Below are positions 27,011 through 35,577 of a stretch of DNA of 64,000 nucleotides, piece after piece. The stretch is from Gluconobacter sp. Dm-62. Lineage in GTDB: Bacteria > Pseudomonadota > Alphaproteobacteria > Acetobacterales > Acetobacteraceae. The position numbers and the translations under genes are program-made. Positions within the stretch are counted from its first letter, which is position 1; each line of letters starts with the position of its first letter. Below the pieces are notes generated by a model. The model ran no database searches and was not told where the DNA came from. It was given only the letters and a program-made list of their open reading frames with translations. The DNA lies in the NCBI RefSeq assembly GCF_018256155.1, contig NZ_JAERLY010000011.1, positions 1-64,000 on the forward strand, written 5' to 3'.

Positions 27011-27226
27011 ATGAGCCAGACCTTTTCCCAAGTCCAGACCCTTCCTGCCCCCGTCGCCATTCCCCTTCGCGCCATCGCGCCCTGGGCGATCTTCGGCCTT
27101 CTACTGAGCATGCTGCTCATCTATTTCACGGGCGCTGAGCAGGGAGCGACTTCTCTGATCGCCGGTCATGCCGTGCATGAATTCGTTCATGACGGGCGCC
27201 ACCTCCTCGGCTTCCCCTGTCACTGA
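27011..27226 (+). CDS. cbtB: CbtB, small cobalt-transporter subunit
   Basis: The 71-residue product has one membrane helix (about residues 25-43). It is followed by the C-terminal histidine cluster GHAVHEFVHDGRHLLGFPCH, which defines CbtB and probably binds cobalt. A GGAG site precedes the ATG. It is the first gene after the riboswitch and precedes cbtA by 15 bases. Confidence 0.92.
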   Translation: MSQTFSQVQTLPAPVAIPLRAIAPWAIFGLLLSMLLIYFTGAEQGATSLIAGHAVHEFVHDGRHLLGFPCH

Positions 27227-27241
27227 CAGAGTGACTTTCTG

Positions 27242-27979
27242 ATGGCTGGACGTCTTCTTGTCCGCGGCATGGTCGCGGGCATCCTTGCTGCATGCCTAGC
27301 ATTCCTGTTTGCACGGATCTTTGGCGAGCCACAGGTCAATCTCGCGATCGCTTTTGAGAGCGCACGCGATGCGGCCGCAGGCGAGGCCCCTGAGCCCGAA
27401 CTCGTCAGCCGCACGGTGCAGGCTTCTTTTGGTCTTCTCACAGCCAGCATCATGTGCGGGGCAGCTTATGGCGGCATTTTTGCTACAGCTTTTAGCGTGG
27501 CTTATGGACGCATCGGCCGCCTCAGTCCGCGCGCCTTGTCGGTTCTGCTCGCCGGTTTGGGATTCATAGTATTCGCACTGATTCCAGATCTGAAATACCC
27601 TCCCAATCCCCCTGCCGTGGGCAATGGCGCCACAATCGGCCTCCGAACCACTGTCTATTTTGAAATGATTGCGTTGTCCGTGGGAGCTGGTGCGATTGCA
27701 GTCCTGCTCTGTGCGCTCCTGATCCGGAAACTTGGGCAGTGGAACGGCATTCTTGCTTCCATCGCGTTGTTCATTGCCGTCATCGCCGTCGCCCAGTGGC
27801 GCCTGCCCGACATCAACGAAGTTCCTACAGATTTCCCGGCCGTTGTTCTGTGGCGCTTTCGTGAATCTTCCATCGGCATGCAAGCGGTCCTCTGGACGAC
27901 TCTCGGGCTGGTTTTTGGTCCAATGGCCGAACGCGTGCTCTCATCGTCTCTCGGCAGAACCCCAAGACGTTCCCACTGA
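27242..27979 (+). CDS. cbtA: CbtA, cobalt transporter membrane subunit
   Basis: The 245-residue integral membrane protein starts with LLVRGMVAGILAACLAFLFARIFGEPQV, typical of CbtA. Further hydrophobic segments lie near residues 75-95, 100-125, 140-165, 170-190 and 215-230. LKYPPNPPAVGNGATIG is a conserved loop. With CbtB it forms the predicted B12-regulated cobalt importer. The stop overlaps the bluB start, coupling uptake to lower-ligand synthesis. Confidence 0.9.
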   Translation: MAGRLLVRGMVAGILAACLAFLFARIFGEPQVNLAIAFESARDAAAGEAPEPELVSRTVQASFGLLTASIMCGAAYGGIFATAFSVAYGRIGRLSPRALSVLLAGLGFIVFALIPDLKYPPNPPAVGNGATIGLRTTVYFEMIALSVGAGAIAVLLCALLIRKLGQWNGILASIALFIAVIAVAQWRLPDINEVPTDFPAVVLWRFRESSIGMQAVLWTTLGLVFGPMAERVLSSSLGRTPRRSH

Positions 27980-28620
27980 TGTCTCAAGACCCACAGTTCT
28001 CTGAAGCCTTCCAGCAGGATCTCGAACGCCTGTTCACATGGCGTCGGGACGTCCGGCATTTTCGCACCCATCCACTTCCTCCAGGGGTGCTGGACGACCT
28101 CCTCCAACTCACCTGCCTGGCACCCTCGGTCGGACTCAGTGAACCATGGCGCTTCGTGCTGGTTGAAGACTCCGCGCGCCGTTCCGCCGTACGCACGAGT
28201 TTTGAAAACTGCAATGCTCAGGCACTGGCAGGATATGACGGCGACCGTGCTGCCAAATATGCAGGCCTCAAACTCGCCGGCCTGAACGATGCACCTCATC
28301 ACGTCGCGGTATTCTGCGATACGGACCCTGATCAGGGAAGTGGGCTGGGACGTTCCACCATGCCGGAAACCACGATCTGGTCCGCGGTCATGGCAATTCA
28401 CACCTTCTGGCTCGCAGCAACAGCAAGAGGTGTTGGCGTCGGCTGGGTCTCGATCATGGAACCCGCAGCCATCAGCCAGGCGCTGGATATTCCGGGACAC
28501 TGGCAGTTTCTGGCTTATCTCTGCATCGGCTACCCGGCCCAGGTCTCAGACACACCTGAACTGGAGCGCGTGGGATGGGAACATAGAAACCCCGAACGCC
28601 GGGACTGGATCAGGCGCTGA
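27979..28620 (+). CDS. bluB: 5,6-dimethylbenzimidazole synthase
   Basis: BluB breaks down reduced FMN with O2 to give 5,6-dimethylbenzimidazole, the lower ligand of B12. The 213-residue nitroreductase-fold protein has WRRDVRHFRTHPLPP at residues 21-35, LTCLAPSVGLSEPWRFV and GVGWVSIMEPAAI, all typical. The last family signature is LAYLCIGYP. It completes the riboswitch-controlled cbtB-cbtA-bluB operon and overlaps the convergent phosphatase gene by 11 bases. Confidence 0.92.
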   Translation: MSQDPQFSEAFQQDLERLFTWRRDVRHFRTHPLPPGVLDDLLQLTCLAPSVGLSEPWRFVLVEDSARRSAVRTSFENCNAQALAGYDGDRAAKYAGLKLAGLNDAPHHVAVFCDTDPDQGSGLGRSTMPETTIWSAVMAIHTFWLAATARGVGVGWVSIMEPAAISQALDIPGHWQFLAYLCIGYPAQVSDTPELERVGWEHRNPERRDWIRR

Positions 28621-29236
28621 TCCGCTCACTGGCATCATAGCGGACCCGATGCAGCCTTGCCGTTCCCTGAGGCATTGACGCCGCAAGGAGTGACGGCTCC
28701 CGCCCCTCGGCCAGTGCGTTAAGGATCCGTAGTGGCCCCCCATGGGACACAACACAGACCGGCTCCTGCGCCTGCGTCAGATCTTTCCAGAAGTAACGAG
28801 CCCTTGAAAGAAGCTGCTCACCGCTTTCCCCACCCGGCGGTGAAAATCCTTCCGGATCCGCTGCCCAGTGGTCGAGGTCTGCGCGGGGGAGGTCATTCCA
28901 CGCAAGCCCTTCCCATGCCCCGAAATCCAGTTCTGCAAGACGGGGATCAATCCGGAGTTCCATCCCTCCCCGCACCGCAAGCTGTTCCGCCAGCAAACGA
29001 CAGCGCCCTGACGGCGAGGAGGCCACCACGCGACATCCGGCCCCCCTGGCAACGATGGACAACCCACGAGCCAGACCGGTCCACCCGCTTTGGAGAGGAA
29101 CATCCGTCCGGCCATAGCACTGACCGGCCATGCCTTCGACAGGCGGATGGCGGATCAGCAGAACCGGCAGGCGATAGGAAGAACCTGAAGCGCCCGATAA
29201 TGCGGGCCGGGTTGGGCTTTGGACGGACATCAGCAT
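28610..29236 (-). CDS. cobC: Alpha-ribazole phosphatase-like histidine phosphatase
   Basis: The 208-residue protein has the family's first catalytic histidine in VLLIRHPPVEG, followed by CYGRTDVPL, a CobC-type variation. It has ELDFGAWEGLAW, the acidic/GGES region (PPGGESGEQLLSR) and the second histidine in VVSHGGPLRI. The active site looks complete, unlike the paralogue at 5540-6070. In context it should dephosphorylate alpha-ribazole phosphate or adenosylcobalamin phosphate. An ATG at 29230 is an equally good start. Confidence 0.82.
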   Translation of the reverse strand: MLMSVQSPTRPALSGASGSSYRLPVLLIRHPPVEGMAGQCYGRTDVPLQSGWTGLARGLSIVARGAGCRVVASSPSGRCRLLAEQLAVRGGMELRIDPRLAELDFGAWEGLAWNDLPRADLDHWAADPEGFSPPGGESGEQLLSRARYFWKDLTQAQEPVCVVSHGGPLRILNALAEGREPSLLAASMPQGTARLHRVRYDASERISA

Positions 29237-29309
29237 CCCGATGGTAACTCCTGCGTCCTGTTGCGCGTCAGGGAACAGTCAGCCTGAGCAACATGAATAA
29301 TGGAAAAAC

Positions 29310-29624
29310 TCAGGCTTCAACATCCTGCAGAACCTGAAAACCTTCAAAAACGGGGGGCCCCAGCGTGAGGACCGGCCCCTGACCCGCACCCGCATGCGCG
29401 GCGCGAAATTCCTCTGACCGGGTCCAGCCAATGAACGCATCATAGGAGGACCAGACAGTATGGGAGGCATACAGCACATAGTCTTCCATGGCCGGACCGC
29501 GCAGGAACTGGAAGCTGACAAATCCGGGAACAGTCTTGAGAAGAACATCTCGCTCGAGCCATTTCCTGCGGAAGGCCTCTTCGCTATCGGGGCGAACCCT
29601 GAAGCGGTTCATGGCAATATACAT
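29310..29624 (-). CDS. IsdG-type haem-degrading mono-oxygenase
   Basis: This 104-residue ABM-fold protein starts MYIAMNRFRV behind a GGGGAT ribosome site. Asn6, Trp67 (FIGWTRS) and His77 (FRAAHAG) occupy the positions of the catalytic Asn7-Trp67-His77 triad recalled for Staphylococcus IsdG, so it probably opens haem to release iron. It lies 73 bases upstream of the phosphatase gene on the same strand. No haem transporter is adjacent. A general antibiotic-biosynthesis mono-oxygenase role is the alternative. Confidence 0.78.
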   Translation of the reverse strand: MYIAMNRFRVRPDSEEAFRRKWLERDVLLKTVPGFVSFQFLRGPAMEDYVLYASHTVWSSYDAFIGWTRSEEFRAAHAGAGQGPVLTLGPPVFEGFQVLQDVEA

Positions 29625-29908
29625 CGCAATATCCCCATCTTTTCACCTGGCAGGACACGCCCCTGCGCGGGTTTGTAACGGGTGGGTCATCAAGCGGTTT
29701 CCCCGCCGGAAGCGATCCCCCGCCGCATTGAAATGGATGTTCTCCATCCCACGTACAAGACGCTGAAGATCACACTCTCCCGCCGCCTGTGGCCAGATCG
29801 TAGAAAATTGCTAGTCTGATCAGGAGCTCAGCATGCGGGCTTTTCTGACGCGCCGCAGAACTGGCGTCTATGATGACGCCCACAGACGATTCATCTGAAA
29901 GCAGAACC
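29625..29908. other. Intergenic region before yqhD
   Basis: About 280 bases between the divergent haem mono-oxygenase and YqhD-type genes. It contains only overlapping low-quality reading frames. It presumably holds promoters for both genes; no clear elements or repeats were seen. Confidence 0.4.
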
Positions 29909-31066
29909 ATGCAGAATTTTGAATTCTACAATCCCACACGCATCATTTTCGGTGAGAACACGATCCCGAAACTGGCGGAACACATTCCCGCCAACGCCCG
30001 TGTCCTGATCCTCTTCGGCGGGGCGAGTGCAGAGCGCAACGGAACACTGCCCGACGTCCGCAAGGCGCTTGACGGACGCTTCACGCGGGAATTCGGAGGC
30101 ATCGAAGCCAATCCAACTTACGAGACGCTGATGAAGGCGGTCGAACTGATCCGGAACGAGAAACTGGACTTCCTTCTAGCCGTCGGTGGCGGATCCGTCA
30201 TTGACGGCACCAAATTCGTGGCGGCGGCCGTGGATTTCGAGGGCGATCCGTGGAGCATTCTCACGACGCATGGTGCGAACGTCAAAGCCGCGATGCCGCT
30301 GGGAACGGTACTGACACTGCCGGCAACCGGTTCGGAAATGAACAGCTTCAGCGTCATCACCCGCCAGTCCACACGCGAGAAGCTGGCGTTTGGCAGCCCG
30401 CATGTCTTCCCGCGCTTTTCAGTACTGGACCCGACCCGCACCTATTCCCTGCCCGTGAGGCAGGTTGCGAATGGTGTCGTGGATTCCTTCGTCCACATCA
30501 TGGAGCAGTACCTGACTTATCCCGCAGACGGCCTTGCACAGGACCGTTTTGCCGAAGGCCTTCTGCTCAGCCTGATCGAGATCGGACCAAAAGTTGTCGC
30601 CGAGCCTGAGAACTATACGCTCCGCGCCAATTTCATGTGGATCGCAACACTGGCACTCAACGGGATCATTGGCGTCGGGATGCCGCAGGACTGGTCCACC
30701 CACAGTATCGGTCACGAACTAACGGCGCGCTACGATATCGATCACGCCCGCACACTCGCCATCGTCCTGCCATCCATGCTGCGGGCCCGAAAGGACGCCA
30801 AGCGTGGCAAGCTCCTGCAATATGCGGCCCGCGTCTGGAACCTGAACGACGGTTCGGAAGACGAGCGGATCGAAGCCGCCATCGTGCGGACAGAAGAATT
30901 TTTTGAAAGTCTGGACATCCCGACGCGTTTGTCAGCCTACAAAATCGGCGAAGACGGAATCGAACCCCTGATCGGGCAGCTTGAGGCCCACGGCATGACC
31001 GCACTGGGCGAACATGCTGACATCACTCCGGATGTCAGCCGGCGCGTGCTCGAAATGAGCCTCTAA
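29909..31066 (+). CDS. yqhD: YqhD-type NADPH-dependent iron/zinc alcohol dehydrogenase
   Basis: The 385-residue product, counted from ATG 29909 (MQNFEFYNPTRIIFGENT), matches YqhD in length and order. It has FGGASAERNG, the cofactor loop VGGGSVIDGTKF, TLPATGSEMNS, and metal-site histidines in HIMEQYLTY, WSTHSIGHELTARYDIDHA. The enzyme reduces short-chain and oxidatively formed aldehydes. The frame opens at 29870, which would add 13 poorly conserved residues. It converges on the mdaB-type gene with a hairpin between. Confidence 0.9.
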   Translation: MQNFEFYNPTRIIFGENTIPKLAEHIPANARVLILFGGASAERNGTLPDVRKALDGRFTREFGGIEANPTYETLMKAVELIRNEKLDFLLAVGGGSVIDGTKFVAAAVDFEGDPWSILTTHGANVKAAMPLGTVLTLPATGSEMNSFSVITRQSTREKLAFGSPHVFPRFSVLDPTRTYSLPVRQVANGVVDSFVHIMEQYLTYPADGLAQDRFAEGLLLSLIEIGPKVVAEPENYTLRANFMWIATLALNGIIGVGMPQDWSTHSIGHELTARYDIDHARTLAIVLPSMLRARKDAKRGKLLQYAARVWNLNDGSEDERIEAAIVRTEEFFESLDIPTRLSAYKIGEDGIEPLIGQLEAHGMTALGEHADITPDVSRRVLEMSL

Positions 31067-31071
31067 GAAAC

Positions 31072-31094
31072 GGGGCAGCGATATAAGCTGCCCC
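31072..31094. terminator. Hairpin between yqhD and mdaB
   Basis: A perfect 8-bp stem (GGGGCAGC / GCTGCCCC) with a 7-base loop lies 5 bases after the yqhD stop and just before the convergent mdaB stop. There is no T-run, so the terminator call is moderate. Confidence 0.5.
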
Positions 31095-31101
31095 ACCTTC
31101 C

Positions 31102-31692
31102 TCAGGACGCAGTGCCGATCACGTCTTTTAGATGCTGGCTGTAAGCTGCGAGCGTTGCCTCAACATTCGGCGCTTTCATGACGTCCGTTGCCAGAAAAGT
31201 CGGAAGTGCGGACATGCCCAGGAACTCATGGGCCTTGTGGAATGGGAAATAGACCCCGTCCACACCGCGTCCCTCAAAGAACTGATCAGGGTCCGTAAAA
31301 GCATCTGCCGGTGCATTCCAGGTGACCGAGAGCATATAGCGCTTGCCCTGCACCAGACCGCCCGAGCCATACTTGCGCTCAGGATGCGCCCGGCTGCGGC
31401 CGTCATTGGCATACAGCTTGCCATGCCCGGCGGTCATGACCTCATCGATGTATTTCTTGACCGTCCAGGGCACACCCATCCACCAGCCCGGGCACTGGTA
31501 AATGACCAGATCAGCCCACATGAAGCTCTCGACTTCCTGCTCCACGTCATAGCCGTCATCAATTTTCGTCTGGCGGATCTCGTGTCCGCTTTTGGACAGC
31601 ATGTCCACGGCAAGCGCCTGAAGCGTGTCGTTCAGTCGTCCGTGGGAATGGGCAAAAGCCTTGCCACCATTCAGAAGAAGAATTTTTGTCAT
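31102..31692 (-). CDS. mdaB: MdaB-type NAD(P)H:quinone oxidoreductase
   Basis: The 196-residue flavodoxin-fold protein carries the MdaB signature stretches ILLLNGGKAF, YQCPGWWMGVPWTVKKYIDEV, SVTWNAPADAF and FFEGRGVDGVYFPFHKAHEFLGM. MdaB reduces quinones by two electrons, limiting semiquinone-driven oxidative stress. A LysR gene diverges 134 bases away and is the likely regulator. Confidence 0.9.
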   Translation of the reverse strand: MTKILLLNGGKAFAHSHGRLNDTLQALAVDMLSKSGHEIRQTKIDDGYDVEQEVESFMWADLVIYQCPGWWMGVPWTVKKYIDEVMTAGHGKLYANDGRSRAHPERKYGSGGLVQGKRYMLSVTWNAPADAFTDPDQFFEGRGVDGVYFPFHKAHEFLGMSALPTFLATDVMKAPNVEATLAAYSQHLKDVIGTAS

Positions 31693-31825
31693 TAGTGCCT
31701 ATCCATTTCTGTCACGCATCAGCAGGTGTGACGGGTTTAGGGTCATCATGAACGTGTGAAAGCCTCTTGATAACTCCTGCAATCTCCACAAAACCTGTGA
31801 ACCAGTTTCATAGATCGGAAGAATG

Positions 31826-32743
31826 ATGGATAACCGTTTCGGCGAAATGAAAATCTTTCTCCGCGTCGTGGAGAGCGGCAGTTTTTCCGAAGCCGCGCGC
31901 CTGTCCATGACCACCCCGTCCACAGTCAGCAAGCTGATCGGACGGGTGGAGAGCCGTCTGGGAGTGCGGCTCGTGGAACGCTCGACCCGCAGACTGTCCG
32001 TCACGCCTGAAGGTCTGGCCTATTATGACCGCGCGCAGGCCCTGATTGCGGAACTGGACGACATGGAGGGCTTTCTATCCAAGAAAACCGTCCAGCTTAC
32101 GGGGACGGTACGGATCAATGCCTCCGTGGCGTTTGGGACGCTGGCGCTGGAGCCGCTGCTGCCGGCGTTCTGGAACGAATATCCGGATATCGTGGTGGAT
32201 CTGTCGCTGTCTGATGAAATGGCAGATCTGTATCTGGACCGGACGGATATCGCCTTTCGGGTTGGGAAACTTCAGGATTCCAGCCTCACGGCCCGGCATC
32301 TGGGCAGCGTGCCCCGGCTGATTGTTGGCGCGCCGGGCTATCTGGAGCGGTTCGGGCGGCCTGAAAGTGTTGATGATCTGGAACATCATCGGTGTCTGGG
32401 GTTTAATTTCCGGCGGGCAGCCCCGGTCTGGCCCTTGCAGGAACGGGGCCGGATCGTGGACCGGATCGTGCGGGGGCCGTTGCTCGCCAATAACGGGGAG
32501 AGCGTGCGACGCGCCGCCATTCGCGGGGCCGGGCTGGCGCGACTGGCAGAATATCATGTGCGCGAAGATCTGGCGGCGGGGCGTCTTGTGGAAGTTCTGG
32601 CGGAAAGCGGAACGCGGGATGAGGAAGAAATCCACGCGCTCTATCAGGGCGGAAAACAGGTGCCCCAGCGCATCCGTGTCTTTCTGGATTTCGTTGTCCC
32701 GCGCCTTCAGAGTGCTCTCAGGCCTCGCCCGGAGAACCTATGA
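31826..32743 (+). CDS. LysR-family regulator divergent from mdaB
   Basis: The 305-residue LysR protein starts at the second of two adjacent ATGs, 6 bases after GGAAG. The N-terminal DNA-binding domain includes MKIFLRVVESGSFSEAARLSMTTPSTVSKLIGRVESRLGVRLVERSTRRL. The effector domain follows. It belongs to the large group regulating flavin-dependent or quinone-stress genes, and divergence from mdaB supports that target. It ends 17 bases before the next, convergent LysR gene. Confidence 0.87.
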   Translation: MDNRFGEMKIFLRVVESGSFSEAARLSMTTPSTVSKLIGRVESRLGVRLVERSTRRLSVTPEGLAYYDRAQALIAELDDMEGFLSKKTVQLTGTVRINASVAFGTLALEPLLPAFWNEYPDIVVDLSLSDEMADLYLDRTDIAFRVGKLQDSSLTARHLGSVPRLIVGAPGYLERFGRPESVDDLEHHRCLGFNFRRAAPVWPLQERGRIVDRIVRGPLLANNGESVRRAAIRGAGLARLAEYHVREDLAAGRLVEVLAESGTRDEEEIHALYQGGKQVPQRIRVFLDFVVPRLQSALRPRPENL

Positions 32744-32760
32744 ACGCAATTCCCAGATCG

Positions 32761-33723
32761 TTACTCAGGGATCCCGACTTCGCCCCGAAAACGGACGAGT
32801 TCGCGGCGGATGACCTGAAAGACCGTATCGCGCAGCCAGCGATGAACGCCGTCCATGTCCACGCGAGGGTGCCAGGCCTGAAATGAGGTGACGGGGGGCA
32901 ACTCGAACGGAAAGTCGAAGGCTTCAAGCTGGATCTGCGACAGGGGAAGGCGATCGATCACGATATCGGGCAGTGGAAGGATCATGTCCGTCTCGCGCAT
33001 GGTCTCGATCATGGAATGGTAGGTCGGCACCACCATCGCAATCGGGCGGGTCAGGCCGTAGCGCTCCTTGAGAATGGCGTCGATCGGGCCGTAAGGGCGG
33101 CCTTTACGGGAGACGCTGATGTGGTCGTAATCAACAAGCGTCTGCGGCGTAATACCGCGCGCGAAGATAGGATGCCCTTCGCGAACCATGGCGCGAAATG
33201 ACGTCAGGAATAGCGTCTGGCGCATGATTTCGGGACGCAGATCGTCCGTAGCGCCCACATAGAGGTCAATCCGGCTGTTACGCAGGGCCTCGCTGGCCGG
33301 TTCCTCCGTCTCAGGCGAGAATACGATGCTGCAACCGGGGCAGTCCTGTTTCAAAGCCATCAGGATGGCGTTCCCGAAGGCACCGACGATCAGGTCATTG
33401 GCGCGGATCGTGAAACGGGGTGAGAGATGCCGCAGGTTGAGCGTTTCACTATCATTCACCAGCGCATCGGCGTCGCGCACGATATTCTGAACTCTGTCAC
33501 GGATCCGGTTGGCGAAGGTCGTGGCCATCATGCGTCGGCCCGACAGCACCAGGATCGGATCTCCGAAAACGGTCCGCAGCGTTGCGAGATGGCGGCTCAT
33601 GGCTGCGTCACTCACCTTCAGGCGCAGGGCGGCTTTTGAGACGCTCTCTTCCTCCACGAGAACCTGAAGGTACCGCAGAAGATCGAGATCGTAGCGTCTT
33701 TGGCTGTCGGTCCGCTTCGCCAT
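32761..33723 (-). CDS. LysR-family regulator divergent from the EmrAB-NodT pump
   Basis: The 320-residue product has an atypical LysR N-terminus (DLDLLRYLQVLVEEESVSKAALRLKVSDAAMSRHLATLR), resembling NodD/LeuO-type members. A long effector domain follows. It is divergent from the efflux operon starting at 33891, and the gap holds a 24-bp interrupted palindrome, so it probably senses a pump substrate. The ligand cannot be told from sequence. Confidence 0.85.
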   Translation of the reverse strand: MAKRTDSQRRYDLDLLRYLQVLVEEESVSKAALRLKVSDAAMSRHLATLRTVFGDPILVLSGRRMMATTFANRIRDRVQNIVRDADALVNDSETLNLRHLSPRFTIRANDLIVGAFGNAILMALKQDCPGCSIVFSPETEEPASEALRNSRIDLYVGATDDLRPEIMRQTLFLTSFRAMVREGHPIFARGITPQTLVDYDHISVSRKGRPYGPIDAILKERYGLTRPIAMVVPTYHSMIETMRETDMILPLPDIVIDRLPLSQIQLEAFDFPFELPPVTSFQAWHPRVDMDGVHRWLRDTVFQVIRRELVRFRGEVGIPE

Positions 33724-33755
33724 GGCACTCTCCGTTTCCTGCGGTTTTCGAGCGT

Positions 33756-33779
33756 ATTTTCACGCCTTCGTGTGAAAAT
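33756..33779. promoter_or_regulatory. Candidate LysR operator (24-bp interrupted palindrome)
   Basis: Perfect 8-bp arms ATTTTCAC / GTGAAAAT are separated by 8 bases. The site is 33 bases upstream of the LysR start and about 110 bases upstream of the EmrB start. The interrupted-dyad form fits LysR binding. A second inverted repeat follows immediately. Confidence 0.55.
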
Positions 33780-33782
33780 GGA

Positions 33783-33801
33783 AAGGATTTCTTCAATCCT
33801 T
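33783..33801. repeat. Second inverted repeat in the LysR | emrB gap
   Basis: Seven-base arms AAGGATT / AATCCTT around a 5-base centre lie directly beside the 24-bp palindrome. It may be an activation subsite or a leader hairpin of the efflux transcript. Confidence 0.35.
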
Positions 33802-33890
33802 GCGGAAAGTGGAAACGTCACTTGCCACAAACGTGGGTTTTCGGACCAGCACACTCCGGATAGTGGCTGTGGAGAAACGAAAGAGACCCC

Positions 33891-35567
33891 ATGCAACCAG
33901 CAGCTTCGCCCCCGGCAGGTGCGCCGCCCGCGCAGCCCTCCTATATCCCGCCTTTCGGCATGCGGACCATTGTCGGCTGTCTGGGGATGCTGCTGGCCGT
34001 GCATGTGGCCGGATTCAACGAACACATCACGGAAATCGGCCTCGCCGATATCCGGGGTGCGATGCATATTGGACACGACGAAGGAACCTGGTTCACCTCG
34101 ATCTATGAGGCCTTCAACATCGCGGCCATGGCGTTCACGCCCTGGTTCTACATGACGTTCTCGATCTACAGGTTTTCGATTTTCATGACGGCCGTGCTCG
34201 CCATGCTGTCGATCCCCCTGCCCTTCATGCCGGACATGGTTTCACTGTGTTTCCTACGGGCCGCTCAGGGACTAAGTGCGGGGTGTCTGCCGCCCGTCCT
34301 GATGACGGTTATGCTCAAATACCTGCCGCCCCCCATCAAGGTGTTTGGCATTGGCGGCTATGCGATGAGCGCCACCTTCGGCCCCAATCTAGGGGGGCCG
34401 CTTGAAGCGATGTGGTTCGAGCATGTGGGCTGGCGCTGGCTGTACTGGGAGGTCATTCCCTTCAGCATCATCGCCATCGCCATGATGGCCTACGGGCTGC
34501 CGCGCGACCCGGTGCATCTCGAACGGTTCAGAAAGTTCAACTGGCGCGGCTTCTTTATCGGCGTGCCGTCCATCCTGTGCGTGGTGACGGTGCTGTACCA
34601 GGGCGACCGGCTGGACTGGTTCCGCTCGCCGATCATCTCCCATCTGACATTCTGGGGCGGCGCGCTGTTCGTGGGATTCCTGTTCCATGAATGGCACCAT
34701 CACAGCCCGTTCTTCCGGCTTCAGTACTGGAAGAACCGCAACATCACGATGTCACTGCTGACGCTCGTGGCGGTGCTCATCATCTGCGGACTGATGATGG
34801 AAGTGCCGATGACATATCTCGAAGCGGTGCGCGGATACCGGCCGATCCAGGCTACTCCGGTTGCGCTGACGGTCGCGCTGCCCCAGCTCGTCATGCTTCC
34901 ACTGACGGCCGCGCTCTGCAACTCCGCACGGGTCGACTGCCGGTATGTGCTGGCGTTTGGCATGTCGTGTCTGGCGCTGGCCGCATTCCTTGGAACCTGG
35001 CTCACGCCGGACTGGGTGCGGGATAATTTCTACGTTCTTCAGGGGCTTCAGATCCTTGGCCAGCCGATGGTTGTGATCCCGGTGCTGATGCTGGCCACCA
35101 TGTCCCTTGGCCCGGCGGACGGGCCGTTCATCTCGGGCATGGTCAACATGCTCAAGGGCATGGCCAATGCGTTCGCCGCTGCCATTTTTGAAATCCTGCT
35201 GCGCCGCCGGGAGCAGTATCATTCCACCATGCTGCTGGACCGGGCTAGCAACAACGCTACGTCCTTGTCGGGCATGGGCGATCCGATCCATGCCGCCATC
35301 AGCAATACCTCCCCCGACAGCGCTCATGTGGCGCGCAATACGCTTCAGATCTTCCACACCTATCTGCACGAGCAGTCGATCACGCTGGCGCTGGTGGATA
35401 TCTATTTCATCGTGATGTGCATCTGCATTTTCTACATCGCGCTGACCGCCGTGCTGCCGAAACGGGTCTATCCGCCCGGCAAGGGGCCTGCTCCGGCCAT
35501 GCCTGCCGCGGCCCGCGATCCACATCCCGAACCCGCTCCCTCCTCCATTCCCGCCACCGCGCACTGA
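33891..35567 (+). CDS. emrB: EmrB-type MFS drug exporter (DHA2 family)
   Basis: The 558-residue inner-membrane transporter has a Pro/Ala-rich N-terminus, then many membrane helices consistent with 14. YEAFNIAAMAFTPWFYMTFSIYRF and FLRAAQGLSAGCLPPVLMTVMLKYLPPP correspond to the early DHA2 signature region. GYAMSATFGPNLGGPLEAMWFEHVGWRWLYWEV is typical of EmrB. It is followed 10 bases later by the HlyD gene and then the outer-membrane gene, giving a complete tripartite pump operon. The substrate is unknown. Confidence 0.88.
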   Translation: MQPAASPPAGAPPAQPSYIPPFGMRTIVGCLGMLLAVHVAGFNEHITEIGLADIRGAMHIGHDEGTWFTSIYEAFNIAAMAFTPWFYMTFSIYRFSIFMTAVLAMLSIPLPFMPDMVSLCFLRAAQGLSAGCLPPVLMTVMLKYLPPPIKVFGIGGYAMSATFGPNLGGPLEAMWFEHVGWRWLYWEVIPFSIIAIAMMAYGLPRDPVHLERFRKFNWRGFFIGVPSILCVVTVLYQGDRLDWFRSPIISHLTFWGGALFVGFLFHEWHHHSPFFRLQYWKNRNITMSLLTLVAVLIICGLMMEVPMTYLEAVRGYRPIQATPVALTVALPQLVMLPLTAALCNSARVDCRYVLAFGMSCLALAAFLGTWLTPDWVRDNFYVLQGLQILGQPMVVIPVLMLATMSLGPADGPFISGMVNMLKGMANAFAAAIFEILLRRREQYHSTMLLDRASNNATSLSGMGDPIHAAISNTSPDSAHVARNTLQIFHTYLHEQSITLALVDIYFIVMCICIFYIALTAVLPKRVYPPGKGPAPAMPAAARDPHPEPAPSSIPATAH

Positions 35568-35577
35568 CGGACCTGTC

